Shown: positions 9,101-17,850, counted from the first letter of the stretch. The stretch: 64,000 bases of DNA from Planctomycetota bacterium (GCA_033763975.1 JANRJM010000017.1:62001-126000), one strand, 5' to 3'. Notes: a model not told the origin generated them from the sequence alone. Translations and numbers: made by a program.

Positions 9101-9292
9101 GTCGCTGTAGAACCTCGACGACAGCAGGCTCGACTTGTGCGCCCGCGCACGGGCGAGCATGTCGCCCCCCAGTTCGAGCACCCGCGCCTCGCTCCCGCCC
9201 GTCGAGGCGGGGCCGGCAGCGACGCCGGCGGAGGGGGCTGGAACGACGACGACCGCCTGCGGCTGCTTGGACTTGCGCGAGAAGAACGCCAT
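6176..9292 (-). CDS. putA: Bifunctional proline dehydrogenase / delta-1-pyrroline-5-carboxylate dehydrogenase
   Basis: A 1,038-residue enzyme that oxidises proline to glutamate in two steps. The N-terminal half (about 60-480) is the FAD-dependent proline dehydrogenase barrel; signatures include SIKISALSARCDP, VNFDMEHHALKDL and VRLVKGAYWD. The second half (about 520-1030) is an aldehyde dehydrogenase with VIAPWNFPLAI, the Glu-containing CEMGGKN and the nucleophilic Cys in GQKCSACSR. There is no N-terminal ribbon-helix-helix domain, so unlike the E. coli protein it is not expected to repress its own promoter. The start at 9292 follows GGAGG. It diverges from the lipoprotein gene at 9401. A Pro-rich loop before the catalytic Glu ([15 protein letters not shown]) looks like a lineage insertion. 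Confidence 0.95.
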   Translation of the reverse strand: MAFFSRKSKQPQAVVVVPAPSAGVAAGPASTGGSEARVLELGGDMLARARAHKSSLLSSRFYSDALMEWSMKDPNFKVQLFRFVDCFPMLKTPEDIYDHLTDYLSQPGVTVPGVIDAAIKAGKLAKGLAASQIGKQITGMASKFIAGTDAASALPGLKSLWDDGIAFSVDLLGEVCVSDEEADHYQRKYLDLVQNLPGAVAAWPGVARLESDHLGPIPRTNVSIKISALSARCDPIDTEGSIAEAMRRIVPILETARDRGVFVNFDMEHHALKDLTIDLFMRCRERVEFQGGLAMQAYLRSGPDDARRVCEWARRTGKQVTVRLVKGAYWDAETIKAELHGWPVPVWSEKWQTDACFERMTGVFLDACPRTAGEGGVKLALGSHNVRSIAAALAGAESRGLPHSAIEIQMLHGMADQLKYAAGEMGLRVREYVPVGEMIPGMAYLVRRLLENTSNESWLKAGFLDNADPAVLLRAPAPPAREPGAGVLTLSPEVMPERHNLSPVVPGVAPRPFFNEPLRDFADARQREAFGAAVAKATVPRIANDRTPEHAREMVARAEAAFPAWRDADPALRAAVLVRAAARMRAERDGLSGVMIKEAGKAWREADADVCEAIDFCEFYARCAVPLFQRQRLGRFIGELDEQWHQPRGVAVVIAPWNFPLAICCGMAVAALVTGNTVIVKPSEQTLGIASIMIDILRDSLREVLAEAGGARVRTDDIVQFCPGPGSRTGAALVRDPRVALIAFTGSREVGLDILNAAAPPSPFARAEGAPAPAPTHVKKVVCEMGGKNALIVDTSADFDEAVLAVRYSAFGYQGQKCSACSRCIVVDPQGPDGPAFTAFRRRLTEAMKALVIGDPTRPGTDVGPVIDADAKAKIEGYIERAKKSGLEFASLPLPPDIGAMKAGVSQSLEFVSPHVFWPVPPEHELAQEEIFGPVLAILHARDFSHALDLANASVFKLTGGVFTRKPSNIERARREFRVGNLYINRGITGALVGRHPFGGFGMSGVGTKAGGLEYLYHFVEPRNCAENTMRRGFAPEL

Positions 9293-9400
9293 ACGCCTCC
9301 CGGATACAGACTTGCGCAAGCGTATCCCGACGCACCGGGCGCCCGCCCTCCCGCAACCGCCCCCGCAACCCGTTCGGCCTCGTGGCGGTACGAGTCCCGC

Positions 9401-10045
9401 GTGCCTGACACCCATCCATTCCGACGAGCCCCCGTCCGCGCGCTGGCATTGGTCGCCGCGGGGATGCTGCTCGCCCTGCCCGCGTGCAAGCCCTCCGACC
9501 CGGCCTTCCGGGCCAGTACCCTCGCGGCGTCGCCGGCCGGCGGGCGAGCGGCGGCTGCCCAGCAGATCGCGGCGGACTGGGCCGCGGGGACGCTCCGCCT
9601 CGACGAGTGCATCGACCTCGGGCAGGAAATGCTGGAATCGGCGGCGAGCGGGTCGCCCTTCCGCAACGGGCCCCCGACGCCCTCGGCCGACGCCACGGCG
9701 TTCGCCGGGGCCGTGCTCGACGCCGCCTCGCTGCTCGACGCGAAGCTGCCCAAGGACGACAACTCGCAGTTGTTCTGGATGCGCCTGGGGCGCCTGGCGT
9801 TCCGCGGTGCCGAGGAAGCGCACGCCGCCGGGCGCCTCGCGGAGGCGTCGTCCATCATGCTCGCCGGCCCGCAGCGCTGGCAGGGCGAGGGGTACTGGTA
9901 CATGTACCCCGACCACGACGGGCTGGTCGCGGTGATCCTGGCGAAATCCGGTCGCCGGAGCGAGGCGATCGCGCGGCTTCAGAACCGCGTAGACCTCAAG
10001 GGCGTCGCCCTCGAGGTCTACGAGATGCTGCAGCGCGGGCAGTAG
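9401..10045 (+). CDS. Lipoprotein, unknown function
   Basis: A 214-residue protein starting at a GTG. This start places a lipoprotein signal (RALALVAAGMLLALPAC) about 27 residues into the protein; no good Shine-Dalgarno is visible, so the exact start is uncertain. The mature part is helical and TPR-like in character, with ALA-rich helices and a C-terminal pair ending in SGRRSEAIARLQNR. It probably faces the periplasm. It is divergent from putA and 99 bp upstream of the DUF4139-like gene. No family recognised. Confidence 0.65.
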   Translation: MPDTHPFRRAPVRALALVAAGMLLALPACKPSDPAFRASTLAASPAGGRAAAAQQIAADWAAGTLRLDECIDLGQEMLESAASGSPFRNGPPTPSADATAFAGAVLDAASLLDAKLPKDDNSQLFWMRLGRLAFRGAEEAHAAGRLAEASSIMLAGPQRWQGEGYWYMYPDHDGLVAVILAKSGRRSEAIARLQNRVDLKGVALEVYEMLQRGQ

Positions 10046-10144
10046 CCGCCCGTGTCACGCACGCGTCACAAGCAATCGAACACGTGTGCGGCGTCGCGCG
10101 TCCGATGAGTACGCTGTGCGCGCCGCACACCCAGGAGACACCCC

Positions 10145-12328
10145 ATGCGCGTCCCGACGTTGCTCGCCCTTGTCGCCGGCACCACCCTCGCACTCGCCGC
10201 GTTCTCGCCCGTGAGCCACGCCCAGCCGGCGCCGCGCGCTGCCGCAGGCAGCGCCCCCGCGGGCGGCGCGGCTCCCGTCGCGCAGGCCGCCGACCTGCCG
10301 ATCCGGCGCATCACCCTGTACCGCTCGGGCGTGGCCTCGTTCGAGCGGCGCGGGCTGGTGCAGGACGACGTGTTGATCCAGCTCCGCTTCAAGACCGACC
10401 AGATCAACGACATCCTGAAGTCCATGGTCGTGCTCGACCTCTCCCGCGGCAAGGGACGCGTCGACGGCATCTCCTACGCCTCGCGCGAGCCGCTGGACCG
10501 GCGCCTTGCCTCCTTCGGCGTCGACCTGTCCGACAACCCCACGCTCCCCGCCATGCTCACCCGCCTGCGGGGCTCGGGCGTCACGCTCGCGCTGCCCGAG
10601 GGCAACCTCAGCGGCACGATCATCGGCACCGAGATGCGCGCCCAGGCGATGGGCAACGCGCAGCAGCCGATCAGCGTGCCGTTCCTGAACGTCCTGACGC
10701 CCACCGGCATCCGCAGCGTCAGCCTGTACGACATCCGCGGCGCCAAGCTCGACGACGCGGCCCTCGCCGACGAACTCGCCAAGGCTCTGGCCGCCCTGGC
10801 CGAGCACCGCGCGGACCGCACGAAGACCGTGGACATCCACCTCTCGGGCGAGGACGCGCGCGAGATCGTCGTCGCGTACGTGCAGGAATCGCCGGTGTGG
10901 AAGACCAGTTACCGCCTGGTGCTGCCCGACGCGCCGCAGACCGGCCCCGGCGATTCGGCCTCGCCCGCCGACCGCTTCACGCTGCAGGGCTGGGCGATCG
11001 TCGAGAACACCACCGACGAAGACTGGACGAACGTCGGGCTGTCGCTCGTCTCGGGGCGGCCGGTGAGCTTCCGCATGGACCTGTACGAGCCGCTGTACCT
11101 TGATCGCCCGGAACTCGCCGTGCCGACCGAGGCCGGGGCGCTCGCGCGGGCGTACGACGGAGGCGAAGAAGCCGCCGCCGAGCTGGCGGAGGTCGACGCC
11201 GCCCCGGGGCGCTCGCTCCAATCCCGCGGCAGACGTGACGAGGCCTTCTCCATGGGCGCGCCCGTCGCCCCGGCGCCCGCCGCCGGACGTGCCGCCGAGA
11301 TGCTCGACAAGCGCCTGTCCTCGGGCGAGATGGCCGACTACGCCGGCGCGGGGGTCGGGCGGGGCGTCGAGACCGGCGAGGTCTTCCAGTTCGAGATTTC
11401 CCACCCCGTCACCGTCGAGCGCCAGCGCTCGGCCATGCTGCTCATCACCAACACGGGCATCGACGGGCGACGCGTGAGCATCTACAACGCGGCCGACAAC
11501 CCCGCGCACCCCATGCGGGGCGTGCGCGTCACCAACTCCACCGGCGCGCCGCTCATGCCCGGCCCGATCGCCGTCTACGACGCGGGGACGTACGCCGGCG
11601 ACGCGGTTGTCTCGCACGTGCCCGCGGGCGATGATCGCCTGCTCGCCTACGCCGTCGACCTCGACGTGCGTGCCGAGACCACCTCGCGCCCGACGCAGGA
11701 ACTCCAGAAGTTCCGCATCGCGGGGGGCCTGCTCGAGAGCTCCACCCTCGTCACGTCGCGGACCATCTACGCCATGTCCAACAAGGACACGCAGCGCCCG
11801 CGCACGATCCTGATCGAGCACCCGAAGATGGACGGCTGGGAACTCGTGGGCCCCGCGAAGCCCGCGGAGACGACCGCCGACACGCTCCGCTTCTCGCTCG
11901 ACGTGCCCGCCGGCAAGGCCGCCTCGCTCGACCTCGCCTTCCGGCGCGTCGAGCGCCAGACCTTCGCGATCGTCTCGTTCGATCTCACGCGTCTGGCGGC
12001 GTACGCCCGCCAGGGCAAGGTCTCCGACGCCGTCGTCGCCGCCGTACGCGACGCCGCGAAGCGCCAGAGCGACATCAACGCGCTCACGCAGCGACTCTCG
12101 GCCCTGGAGACGGAACGCCGGGAGATCGGCGAAGACCAGAGCCGCGTGCGTCAGAACATCGGCAGCATCGACCGCACCAACGAGCTGTACTCGCGCTACA
12201 TGAAGAAACTCAACGACCAGGAGACGCGCCTGGAAGCCATCGAGAACGACCTCGCCCAGACCCGGGCGGCCCAGGAAAAAGCCCAACGCGACCTCGCGAC
12301 GTTCATCGCGTCGCTCAACGTGGAGTAA
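10145..12328 (+). CDS. Exported DUF4139-like protein
   Basis: A 727-residue protein with a signal peptide (ALAAFSPVSHAQ). An AGGAG lies close before the ATG. The N-terminal domain begins ITLYRSGVASFERRG. The middle carries the hallmark of DUF4139: PVWKTSYRLVLPD, then WAIVENTTDEDWTNVGLSLVSGRPVSF, as in mucoidy-inhibitor-A-type proteins. The C-terminal about 110 residues form a coiled coil with many Glu, Arg and Gln. The family is periplasmic or surface-associated and has no defined enzymatic role. A hairpin in the convergent gap at 12430 lies beyond its stop, but its T-run faces the other strand. Confidence 0.8.
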   Translation: MRVPTLLALVAGTTLALAAFSPVSHAQPAPRAAAGSAPAGGAAPVAQAADLPIRRITLYRSGVASFERRGLVQDDVLIQLRFKTDQINDILKSMVVLDLSRGKGRVDGISYASREPLDRRLASFGVDLSDNPTLPAMLTRLRGSGVTLALPEGNLSGTIIGTEMRAQAMGNAQQPISVPFLNVLTPTGIRSVSLYDIRGAKLDDAALADELAKALAALAEHRADRTKTVDIHLSGEDAREIVVAYVQESPVWKTSYRLVLPDAPQTGPGDSASPADRFTLQGWAIVENTTDEDWTNVGLSLVSGRPVSFRMDLYEPLYLDRPELAVPTEAGALARAYDGGEEAAAELAEVDAAPGRSLQSRGRRDEAFSMGAPVAPAPAAGRAAEMLDKRLSSGEMADYAGAGVGRGVETGEVFQFEISHPVTVERQRSAMLLITNTGIDGRRVSIYNAADNPAHPMRGVRVTNSTGAPLMPGPIAVYDAGTYAGDAVVSHVPAGDDRLLAYAVDLDVRAETTSRPTQELQKFRIAGGLLESSTLVTSRTIYAMSNKDTQRPRTILIEHPKMDGWELVGPAKPAETTADTLRFSLDVPAGKAASLDLAFRRVERQTFAIVSFDLTRLAAYARQGKVSDAVVAAVRDAAKRQSDINALTQRLSALETERREIGEDQSRVRQNIGSIDRTNELYSRYMKKLNDQETRLEAIENDLAQTRAAQEKAQRDLATFIASLNVE

Positions 12329-12337
12329 GCCTCTGCA

Positions 12338-12407
12338 CGAGCCCGGCGGAACGAGCCCGGAGCGCGAGCGAGCCAGACCCCAGACCCGCGCCGGCGCTTC
12401 GGGCTCG
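12338..12407. repeat. REP-like intergenic element (CGAGCCCGRAGCG, inverted pair)
   Basis: Direct copies of CGAGCCCGG begin at 12338 and 12352 (the second continuing AGCGCGAGCGAG), and an inverted copy GCGCTTCGGGCTCG lies at 12394-12407. The two orientations could form a hairpin. The same core recurs in the gap at 14639-14680. Confidence 0.55.
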
Positions 12408-12429
12408 CATGAACGAAACCCCCAAAAGA

Positions 12430-12459
12430 CAACGCCCGGACCTTTCGGCCCGGGCGTTG
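12430..12459 (-). terminator. Rho-independent terminator of the prepilin-type gene
   Basis: CAACGCCCGG at 12430-12439 pairs perfectly with CCGGGCGTTG at 12450-12459 around a ten-base loop. Read on the minus strand the stem is followed by TCTTTT, so it terminates the gene ending at 12496. It sits between two convergent genes and may act weakly in the other direction. Confidence 0.8.
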
Positions 12460-12495
12460 GGATCATTCACTCAGCCGATCGGGTGATCGGGTGAT

Positions 12496-13530
12496 TTAGT
12501 CGAACCAGAACTGGACGTTGCCGGAGGACGAGATCGCGCCGCCCGGGTTGGTGAAGGTGGTGCCGGTGTGGCTCCAGTTGCGGAGGAAGTTGTTGGTGGC
12601 AACGTTGTCGGCGCTGGTCATGGTCGCGCCCGTGCCCGTCTGCAGGCGGGTGTTGTCGTTCTCGTTCACGAAGATGTTGTCGAACTGGGTCTTCTGCCCG
12701 GCCGGGAGGCTGTTGAAGGTGAAGGGCAGGGTCTCGGGATCAGCGCGGGTCTCGAAGTTGACGTGGTTATCGTTGTAGCAGACGTTGCCTTCCCAGGTGG
12801 TGCGGCCGCCGTGGATGAGCAGCGTGTTCGAGTTGATGCCGACGGGCGTGGCGAAGTTGGCCGTGTCGATGGTGCCGGTCGAGCTCAGCACCCACGTGAG
12901 GGTGGCGCCGGAGCCGTTGGCCGTGTAGCCGGGGCCGCGGTTGCCGAGGATGGTCTCGGTGGACTGGAACGTGTTGCTCCACTTGGCGCGGCGGCCGCCC
13001 AACGGGATCTGGTAGGCGTAGGAGAAGCCACCCGGATCAGTGACCTGCTGCGCGGGCGTGCCGCCGGTGATGGCGGCGTCCTTCGGCAGGGCGCGGAAGC
13101 GGGGGTCCCACAGGGCGAGCTTCTTGTCCGTGGCGGCGGCGCCGGCGGGCTCGGAGTACTCGTACTTGTCGTAGACCTTGATGTCGCCGTTGACTTCGGC
13201 GGGGCTCACGCACAGCTCGGGGCTGAAGAAGCCGTTGTAGATCATCACCGAGGTGATGTGGCGCGGGATGTCGCGCGGCTGCGCGGGGTTGACCGTCGCG
13301 GTCGCGGCGGTCGTGCTCTTGTCGATGGCGCTCGGGAGGGGGTACTGATCGTTGTTGTTCTGCGCCCAGAGGACCATGCCCTGGTGGACGCCGCGGACCT
13401 GCGTGCTGTCCTTGATCTGGCGGGCCGAGGCGCGCGCCTTACCGAGGGCGGGGAGCAGGATGCCGATGAGCAGGGCGATGATCGCGATCACCACCAGCAG
13501 CTCGATCAGCGTGAAGGCCTTCTTCTTCAT
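12496..13530 (-). CDS. Prepilin-type N-terminal domain protein (H-X9-DG-like)
   Basis: A 344-residue protein. AAGGAG precedes the ATG at 13530. The N-terminus is a class III prepilin signal: three lysines, then [20 protein letters not shown], with Ala rather than Gly before the predicted cleavage site and Glu at +5. The long C-terminal part is globular, with many Asn, Thr and Gly. Near residue 260 it has [12 protein letters not shown], a variant of the NVxxxDGH motif of the planctomycete H-X9-DG prepilin family, with Asn replacing Gly. Such proteins are numerous in planctomycetes, are probably processed by the same peptidase as the Gsp pseudopilins, and may be exported or displayed at the surface. 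It lies far from the gsp locus. Confidence 0.85.
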   Translation of the reverse strand: MKKKAFTLIELLVVIAIIALLIGILLPALGKARASARQIKDSTQVRGVHQGMVLWAQNNNDQYPLPSAIDKSTTAATATVNPAQPRDIPRHITSVMIYNGFFSPELCVSPAEVNGDIKVYDKYEYSEPAGAAATDKKLALWDPRFRALPKDAAITGGTPAQQVTDPGGFSYAYQIPLGGRRAKWSNTFQSTETILGNRGPGYTANGSGATLTWVLSSTGTIDTANFATPVGINSNTLLIHGGRTTWEGNVCYNDNHVNFETRADPETLPFTFNSLPAGQKTQFDNIFVNENDNTRLQTGTGATMTSADNVATNNFLRNWSHTGTTFTNPGGAISSSGNVQFWFD

Positions 13531-14107
13531 GGGAACTCCTTGGCCCGGGTCCTGATTGCTCAGGGGTCCGGCGCGGGACACTCCGCCCCGCGTACACCCG
13601 GATGTGGGCCACACGTGCGAACATCGACGACCGCTTCCGCTCGTTCCCGACCTGAAGCCGCGCCTGGCTCGCTGCCGACCGGCCCCGCAAGGGGCTGGGT
13701 GGCGGGGCGAACCCGCGGGCGGCACGTCGTGAACGGGCCTGCCTGACTCGGCGCGACGGGTGAAAACACAACCCGCACGCCGGCTGTGGAACGCGAGACG
13801 TGTCGCTCGGCGGATCGTCGATATGCCGGCGACCGCGACGCGCGTTCCAGTCCGAGATGTCGGCAGGCTCCGGTGCGGTGTCCCGTGCGGGAACAAGTTC
13901 GGCAAGGGCTCAGCCTCGCCAACCAGAGCATTGAACCATCGGATGCACGTGAGACCGTCGTGAACCTGCCAGAAGGGGCGAGAATACCAGATCCGCTACG
14001 CGAGTCAAGGCGGGGGGTTGCGGGATCCTCCCAGAGTCGTCAGGATTTCGACGCGGCCCCCGCCGCCCTGCCCCCACCCACCCGACTCACCGACTCGAAA
14101 GGACATC
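13531..14107. other. 577-bp gap with no gene seen
   Basis: This stretch separates the divergent prepilin-type and RidA genes and must carry promoters for both. Open frames on both strands have Arg/Ser/Pro-rich, shadow-like composition, no homology that I recognise and no ribosome binding sites. I found no tRNA, no strong hairpin and no convincing promoter boxes. Confidence 0.6.
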
Positions 14108-14578
14108 ATGGGATCCCACACATCGCCCGAACAATCGCTGGCCGCACTCGGCCTGGTCCTGCCGGCGGCCCCCGCACCCGTCGCCGCGTACACCCCCACC
14201 CGGCGCGTCGGCAACCTGCTGTGGGTGTCCGGGCAGATCGCGCTGCGGGACGGGAAACTGGTCGCCAGCGGGGCGGTGCCGAGCGTGGTGGGCCTGGAGG
14301 CCGCCCGGGAGTGCGCGGTGCAGTGCTGCCTCAACGGCCTGGCGCAGATTCGTGCGGCCGCGGGCACGCTGGACGCGGTGCGGCAGGTCGTACGCCTCGG
14401 GGTGTGGGTCTGGTCGGACGCGACGTTCACCGAGCAGCCCAAGGTGGCGAACGCGGCGAGCGAACTGCTGGTGCAGGTGTTCGGCGACGCGGGGCGGCAC
14501 GCGCGGGCGGCCGTGGGGTCGGTCGCCCTGCCGCTGGGCAGCCCGGTGGAGATCGAGTTCCTGGTAGAGGTGGCGTGA
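14108..14578 (+). CDS. RidA/YjgF-family protein (probable enamine/imine deaminase)
   Basis: A 156-residue protein. AAAGGA lies a few bases before the ATG at 14108. It shows the Rid pattern: GNLLWVSGQIALRDGKLV near residue 40, AARECAVQCCLNGLAQIRAA in the middle, VWVWSDATFTEQPKVANAASEL, and a closing HARAAVGSVALPLGSPVEIE that keeps the substrate-binding Arg. RidA hydrolyses reactive 2-aminoacrylate-type enamines made by PLP enzymes. The spacing (AALGL... start, GSVALPLG) is closer to the Rid subgroup with an N-terminal extension than to E. coli RidA, so the precise substrate is open. Confidence 0.88.
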   Translation: MGSHTSPEQSLAALGLVLPAAPAPVAAYTPTRRVGNLLWVSGQIALRDGKLVASGAVPSVVGLEAARECAVQCCLNGLAQIRAAAGTLDAVRQVVRLGVWVWSDATFTEQPKVANAASELLVQVFGDAGRHARAAVGSVALPLGSPVEIEFLVEVA

Positions 14579-14638
14579 CAGGGGTTCACGGGCCCGGCGC
14601 GCCGGCGGCGGGCGGAACCAAAGACAATCCTTGAAATC

Positions 14639-14680
14639 GGCCCTCGCTGGCGCTTCGGGCTCGTTCTCGCTTCGGGCTCG
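14639..14680. repeat. REP-like intergenic element, second copy
   Basis: Two copies of CGCTTCGGGCTCG in the same orientation lie at 14651-14663 and 14668-14680, preceded by GGCCCTCGCTGG. The core matches that in the gap at 12338-12407. The element lies between convergent genes, as such repeats often do. Confidence 0.55.
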
Positions 14681-14688
14681 TGCCGACA

Positions 14689-15336
14689 TCACCCGCCGAA
14701 AGCCTTCTTGTAGTCGGCGACGAAGCGCTCGATGCCGATGTCGGTGAGCGGGTGGCGCATGCACTCCTGGATCACCTTGAGCGGGCAGGTGGCGACGTCG
14801 GCGCCGGCGAGGGCGCAGTGCAGCAGGTGGTTGGTGTGGCGGATGGACGCCGCGAGGATCTTCGTGGGCATCGCGTAGTTGTCGTACACGGCCCGGATGC
14901 TGCGGATGAGTTCCATGCCGTCCTCGCCGACGTCGTCGAGGCGACCGATGAACGGGCTGACGAGGAACGCCCCGGCCTTGGCGACGAGCATCGCCTGCAG
15001 GGGCTGGAAGCACAGCGTGAGGTTGGTCTTGATGGCGCGCTCGCTGAAGGCCTTGCAGGCCTTGAGCCCGTCGAGCGTGCAGGGCAGCTTCACGACGATG
15101 TTGGGGGCGATCCGCGCGTGCGCCTCGCCCTCGCGCATCATGCCGGCGAAGTCGGTCGCGACGACCTCGGCGGAGACCGGGCCCTTGCAGACCTCGCAGA
15201 TCTGCGCGAGGCGCTGGGCGTAGTCGACGCGCTCCTTGGCGATGAGCGAGGGGTTCGTGGTGACGCCGTCAAGGATGCCCAGGTCGTGGGCGGCTTTCAC
15301 TTCGTCGAGCGAGGCCGAATCGAGGTAGATGTGCAT
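14689..15336 (-). CDS. Transaldolase / fructose-6-phosphate aldolase family
   Basis: A 215-residue protein of the small transaldolase class (TalC/FSA length, not the 310-residue TalB type). Signatures are DGVTTNPSLIAK near residue 23, SAEVVATDFAGM, the Schiff-base Lys83 in NIVVKLPCT, and RLDDVGEDG. In the pentose phosphate pathway it would transfer dihydroxyacetone units between sugar phosphates, or cleave and form fructose 6-phosphate; which activity applies cannot be told from sequence alone. The start at 15336 (MHIYLDSASL) matches the family N-terminus exactly; upstream in-frame codons encode Arg/Pro-rich junk. It converges on ridA. Confidence 0.93.
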   Translation of the reverse strand: MHIYLDSASLDEVKAAHDLGILDGVTTNPSLIAKERVDYAQRLAQICEVCKGPVSAEVVATDFAGMMREGEAHARIAPNIVVKLPCTLDGLKACKAFSERAIKTNLTLCFQPLQAMLVAKAGAFLVSPFIGRLDDVGEDGMELIRSIRAVYDNYAMPTKILAASIRHTNHLLHCALAGADVATCPLKVIQECMRHPLTDIGIERFVADYKKAFGG

Positions 15337-15438
15337 TGGGCGATGGTACGTGCGACGGTGCGCGGGCGCTGTCGATTCGGTGTCCGGGGCACGCACAGGC
15401 CTCGCCCACGGATGCCAGCACCGCCCCGGAAGGCGGGG

Positions 15439-16899
15439 CTAGACGCGATCCCGCAGCTCACGGCGCAGGATCTTGCCCGTAGGGTTGCGGGGCAGCACGT
15501 CGATGCGGCGGATCTGCACCGGCACCTTGTACCCCGCGAGGTGCTGGCGGCACCAGGCCTTGAGCGCCCCCTCGTCGAACGACGCACCCTCGCGCAGTTC
15601 GACGAACGCGAGGGGGAGTTCGCCCCGCATGGGGTCGGTCATGCCCACCACCGCCGAAGCCTGCACGCTCTCGTGCCGGTTCAGGACTTCCTCGATCTCG
15701 CGGGGGAAGACATTCTCGCCCCCGACGATGATCATTTCCTTGATGCGCCCCGTGATGTACAGGTGGCGGTCCTCGTCCTGGCGCCCCATGTCGCCGGTGC
15801 GGAAGAACCCGTCGGGGGTGAACGCCGCGGCGGTCTCGGCCGGCAGGCGGTAGTACCCCCGCATGATGTTGGGCCCGCGCATCTGCACCTCGCCCTCGGC
15901 GCCGATGGGGAGCGCGCGTCCGGCGTCGTCGGCGATGCGTTGCTCGATGCCCGCCAGGGGCGAGCCGACGCTGCGGGGCTTCCACTCCTGCGGACGGCAC
16001 CAGTTCGTGACCGGCGAAGTCTCGGTCAGCCCGTAGCCCTCGTTGATCGTCACGCCGAATCGCTCGCGGAACTTGCGGAACGTGGCCTCGGGCAAGGGCT
16101 CGCCCCCGGAGACGACGTAGCGGAGCGACGCGAAATCCTCGGGCGAGGCGTCCTTCACGCTCAGCAGCGCGGTGTACATGGAGGGGATCGCGACAAAGAC
16201 CGTGGGGCGATGCTCGCGCAGGAGCTTGATGATCTTCGCGGGAACGAACCGCGCCGTGTAGACCGCGCGCAGCCCGCCCGCGAGGGGCATGAGCGTGAGC
16301 ACCGTGAGCCCGAAGGAATGGAACTGCGGGAGCACGCCGAGGATCACGTCCTCGCGCCCGATGTCGATGAAGCCGAGAACCTGGCGCATGTTGGCGGTGA
16401 TGTTCCCGTGCGAGAGCATGACGCCCTTGGGGCGACCGCTCGTGCCGCTGGTGTAGAGCAGCACGCCCAGGTCGTCGTCGTCGAAGGTCGCGGGCCAGAC
16501 GGGCTCGGGCACGCTCTTGAAGTTCATCTCGTCGAGGTAGAGCAGCCGCTCGCACGGGGGCTCGTACCCCATGTACTCGATCATCGGGCGTGCGGTGAGG
16601 ATCACGTCGGTGCCGCAGTCGCGCACGACGTACTCGAGTTCCTCTCGCTTGAGCAGGTAGTTGAACGGGACGACGACCTTCCCGGCCCACCACGCGCCCA
16701 GCGCCGCGAGCGGGAACCCGCCCCCGGTGGGGAGCAGGATCCCCACGGTCGGCGTTGCCGAGACGCCCCGCAGCGTGCCCGCGACGTGCAGCGCCCCCAC
16801 GAGCAGGTCGATGGCGCGGAACGTGCGGGTGTCGTCAACGAGCACGGGGCGCGTCGGGGTACGGACGAGTTGCCTGATGATCGGCCAGTGAATGCTCAC
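15439..16899 (-). CDS. AMP-binding enzyme, long-chain acyl-CoA synthetase-like
   Basis: A 486-residue member of the adenylate-forming superfamily, slightly short for a FadD. It has the phosphate-binding motif LLYTSGTSGRPKGVMLSH, the A5 motif GYGLTETSPV, the hinge region FRTGDMGRQDEDRHLYITGR, and the C-terminal catalytic Lys in NPTGKILRREL. It should activate a carboxylic acid to acyl-AMP and then a thioester; an acyl chain fits best but chain length is unknown. The N-terminal substrate domain begins directly, MSIHWPIIRQLVR, without the usual leader. The Shine-Dalgarno is weak. It is 102 bp upstream of the transaldolase-family gene on the same strand and could be cotranscribed. Confidence 0.9.
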   Translation of the reverse strand: MSIHWPIIRQLVRTPTRPVLVDDTRTFRAIDLLVGALHVAGTLRGVSATPTVGILLPTGGGFPLAALGAWWAGKVVVPFNYLLKREELEYVVRDCGTDVILTARPMIEYMGYEPPCERLLYLDEMNFKSVPEPVWPATFDDDDLGVLLYTSGTSGRPKGVMLSHGNITANMRQVLGFIDIGREDVILGVLPQFHSFGLTVLTLMPLAGGLRAVYTARFVPAKIIKLLREHRPTVFVAIPSMYTALLSVKDASPEDFASLRYVVSGGEPLPEATFRKFRERFGVTINEGYGLTETSPVTNWCRPQEWKPRSVGSPLAGIEQRIADDAGRALPIGAEGEVQMRGPNIMRGYYRLPAETAAAFTPDGFFRTGDMGRQDEDRHLYITGRIKEMIIVGGENVFPREIEEVLNRHESVQASAVVGMTDPMRGELPLAFVELREGASFDEGALKAWCRQHLAGYKVPVQIRRIDVLPRNPTGKILRRELRDRV

Positions 16900-16995
16900 G
16901 CGTGCGCGTCCGTGCGGGGTGCCATGACAGCCTCGGGGACTATGCTACCAACTGCCCGGCATGGCGGCCGGGCGTTCTCCGCCTGGGGGCGAGTC

Positions 16996-17850
16996 ATGAC
17001 GATTCATCGCACGTTGTGGGACCGTGTCCGTTACCTCGGGTTCGCCCTGGCGCTCGTCGGAGGCGTGCTGGCAGGCCTCGCGGCGCCCGGGTGCGCGAAG
17101 TCGCGTGCCGAAACGCCCGCCCAGGGGTACGCCGCCTTGTACGACCAGGGGCGCTTCGCGGAGGCGTACGACGCCGCGTCGAAGGAGGCGTCGTCGCGCG
17201 GCGTGCGTCGAGAAACCGCGGCCCTGTACGCCGGGCTGTCGGCCTATCGGCTCGGACGCGCGGGCGACGCCCAGCGACACCTGACGCCCCTCACCGAGAA
17301 CGCCGACCCGGGGATCGCCGGACGCGCCAACGCCGCCCTCGGGTCGCTCGCGGCCGAGCAGGGCACGCACGGCTCGGCGGCGACGTACTTCCTGCGGGCC
17401 TCGACGCGGCTGACGGGCGACGACGCCGCCCGCGCGCTGATGTACGCGGGTGATGCACGCCACGCGCAGGGCGAGAAGGCCGAGGCCCGCCAGTTGTGGG
17501 AGCGCGCCCGCGACAAGGTCGCGTCCGACGTTCAACTGCGCGTCGCGATCGGCGATCGCCTGGCGGGCAACATCCCGTCCTTTCCTCCGGCGGCGGGCTC
17601 TTCGGGCTCGGCGGCGTCCGGGGGCATGCACACCGTGCAGGTGGGCGCGTTCTCGACGCGGGCCGCGGCGGACCGGGCGGCGGCGGGCGTGCGGGCCCGG
17701 GGCGAGGTGCGGGTGGTGATCATCCGCGACAGCCGGGGCCGCCTGCTGCACGCGGTGCGGGTGGGGCGATACTCGACCAAGGCCGCGGCGGAGGCGGTGC
17801 GGACGTCGATCGGCGGCCGCGCCATCGTGACGACGACCGCCGGGGAATAG
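16996..17850 (+). CDS. Lipoprotein with TPR-like helices and C-terminal SPOR domain
   Basis: A 284-residue protein. The lipoprotein signal ends in LAAPGC (Cys near residue 34). Residues about 45-195 are Ala-rich helical hairpins resembling TPR or Sel1 repeats (YAALYDQGRFAEAYDAA, ALYAGLSAYRLGRAGDAQ). The last 70 residues are a SPOR domain (MHTVQVGAFSTRAAADRAA ... LLHAVRVGRYSTKAAAEAV), which binds denuded septal peptidoglycan. It probably acts at the division site or cell wall. The gene diverges from the acyl-CoA synthetase-like gene and is followed 59 bp later by another exported protein gene. Confidence 0.85.
   Translation: MTIHRTLWDRVRYLGFALALVGGVLAGLAAPGCAKSRAETPAQGYAALYDQGRFAEAYDAASKEASSRGVRRETAALYAGLSAYRLGRAGDAQRHLTPLTENADPGIAGRANAALGSLAAEQGTHGSAATYFLRASTRLTGDDAARALMYAGDARHAQGEKAEARQLWERARDKVASDVQLRVAIGDRLAGNIPSFPPAAGSSGSAASGGMHTVQVGAFSTRAAADRAAAGVRARGEVRVVIIRDSRGRLLHAVRVGRYSTKAAAEAVRTSIGGRAIVTTTAGE

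Noticed and set aside
13560-13931. A 123-codon minus-strand frame in the 577-bp gap
   Set aside because: Arg/Pro/Ser-rich, no ribosome site, no recognised motif, and it would overlap the promoter region of the prepilin-type gene.
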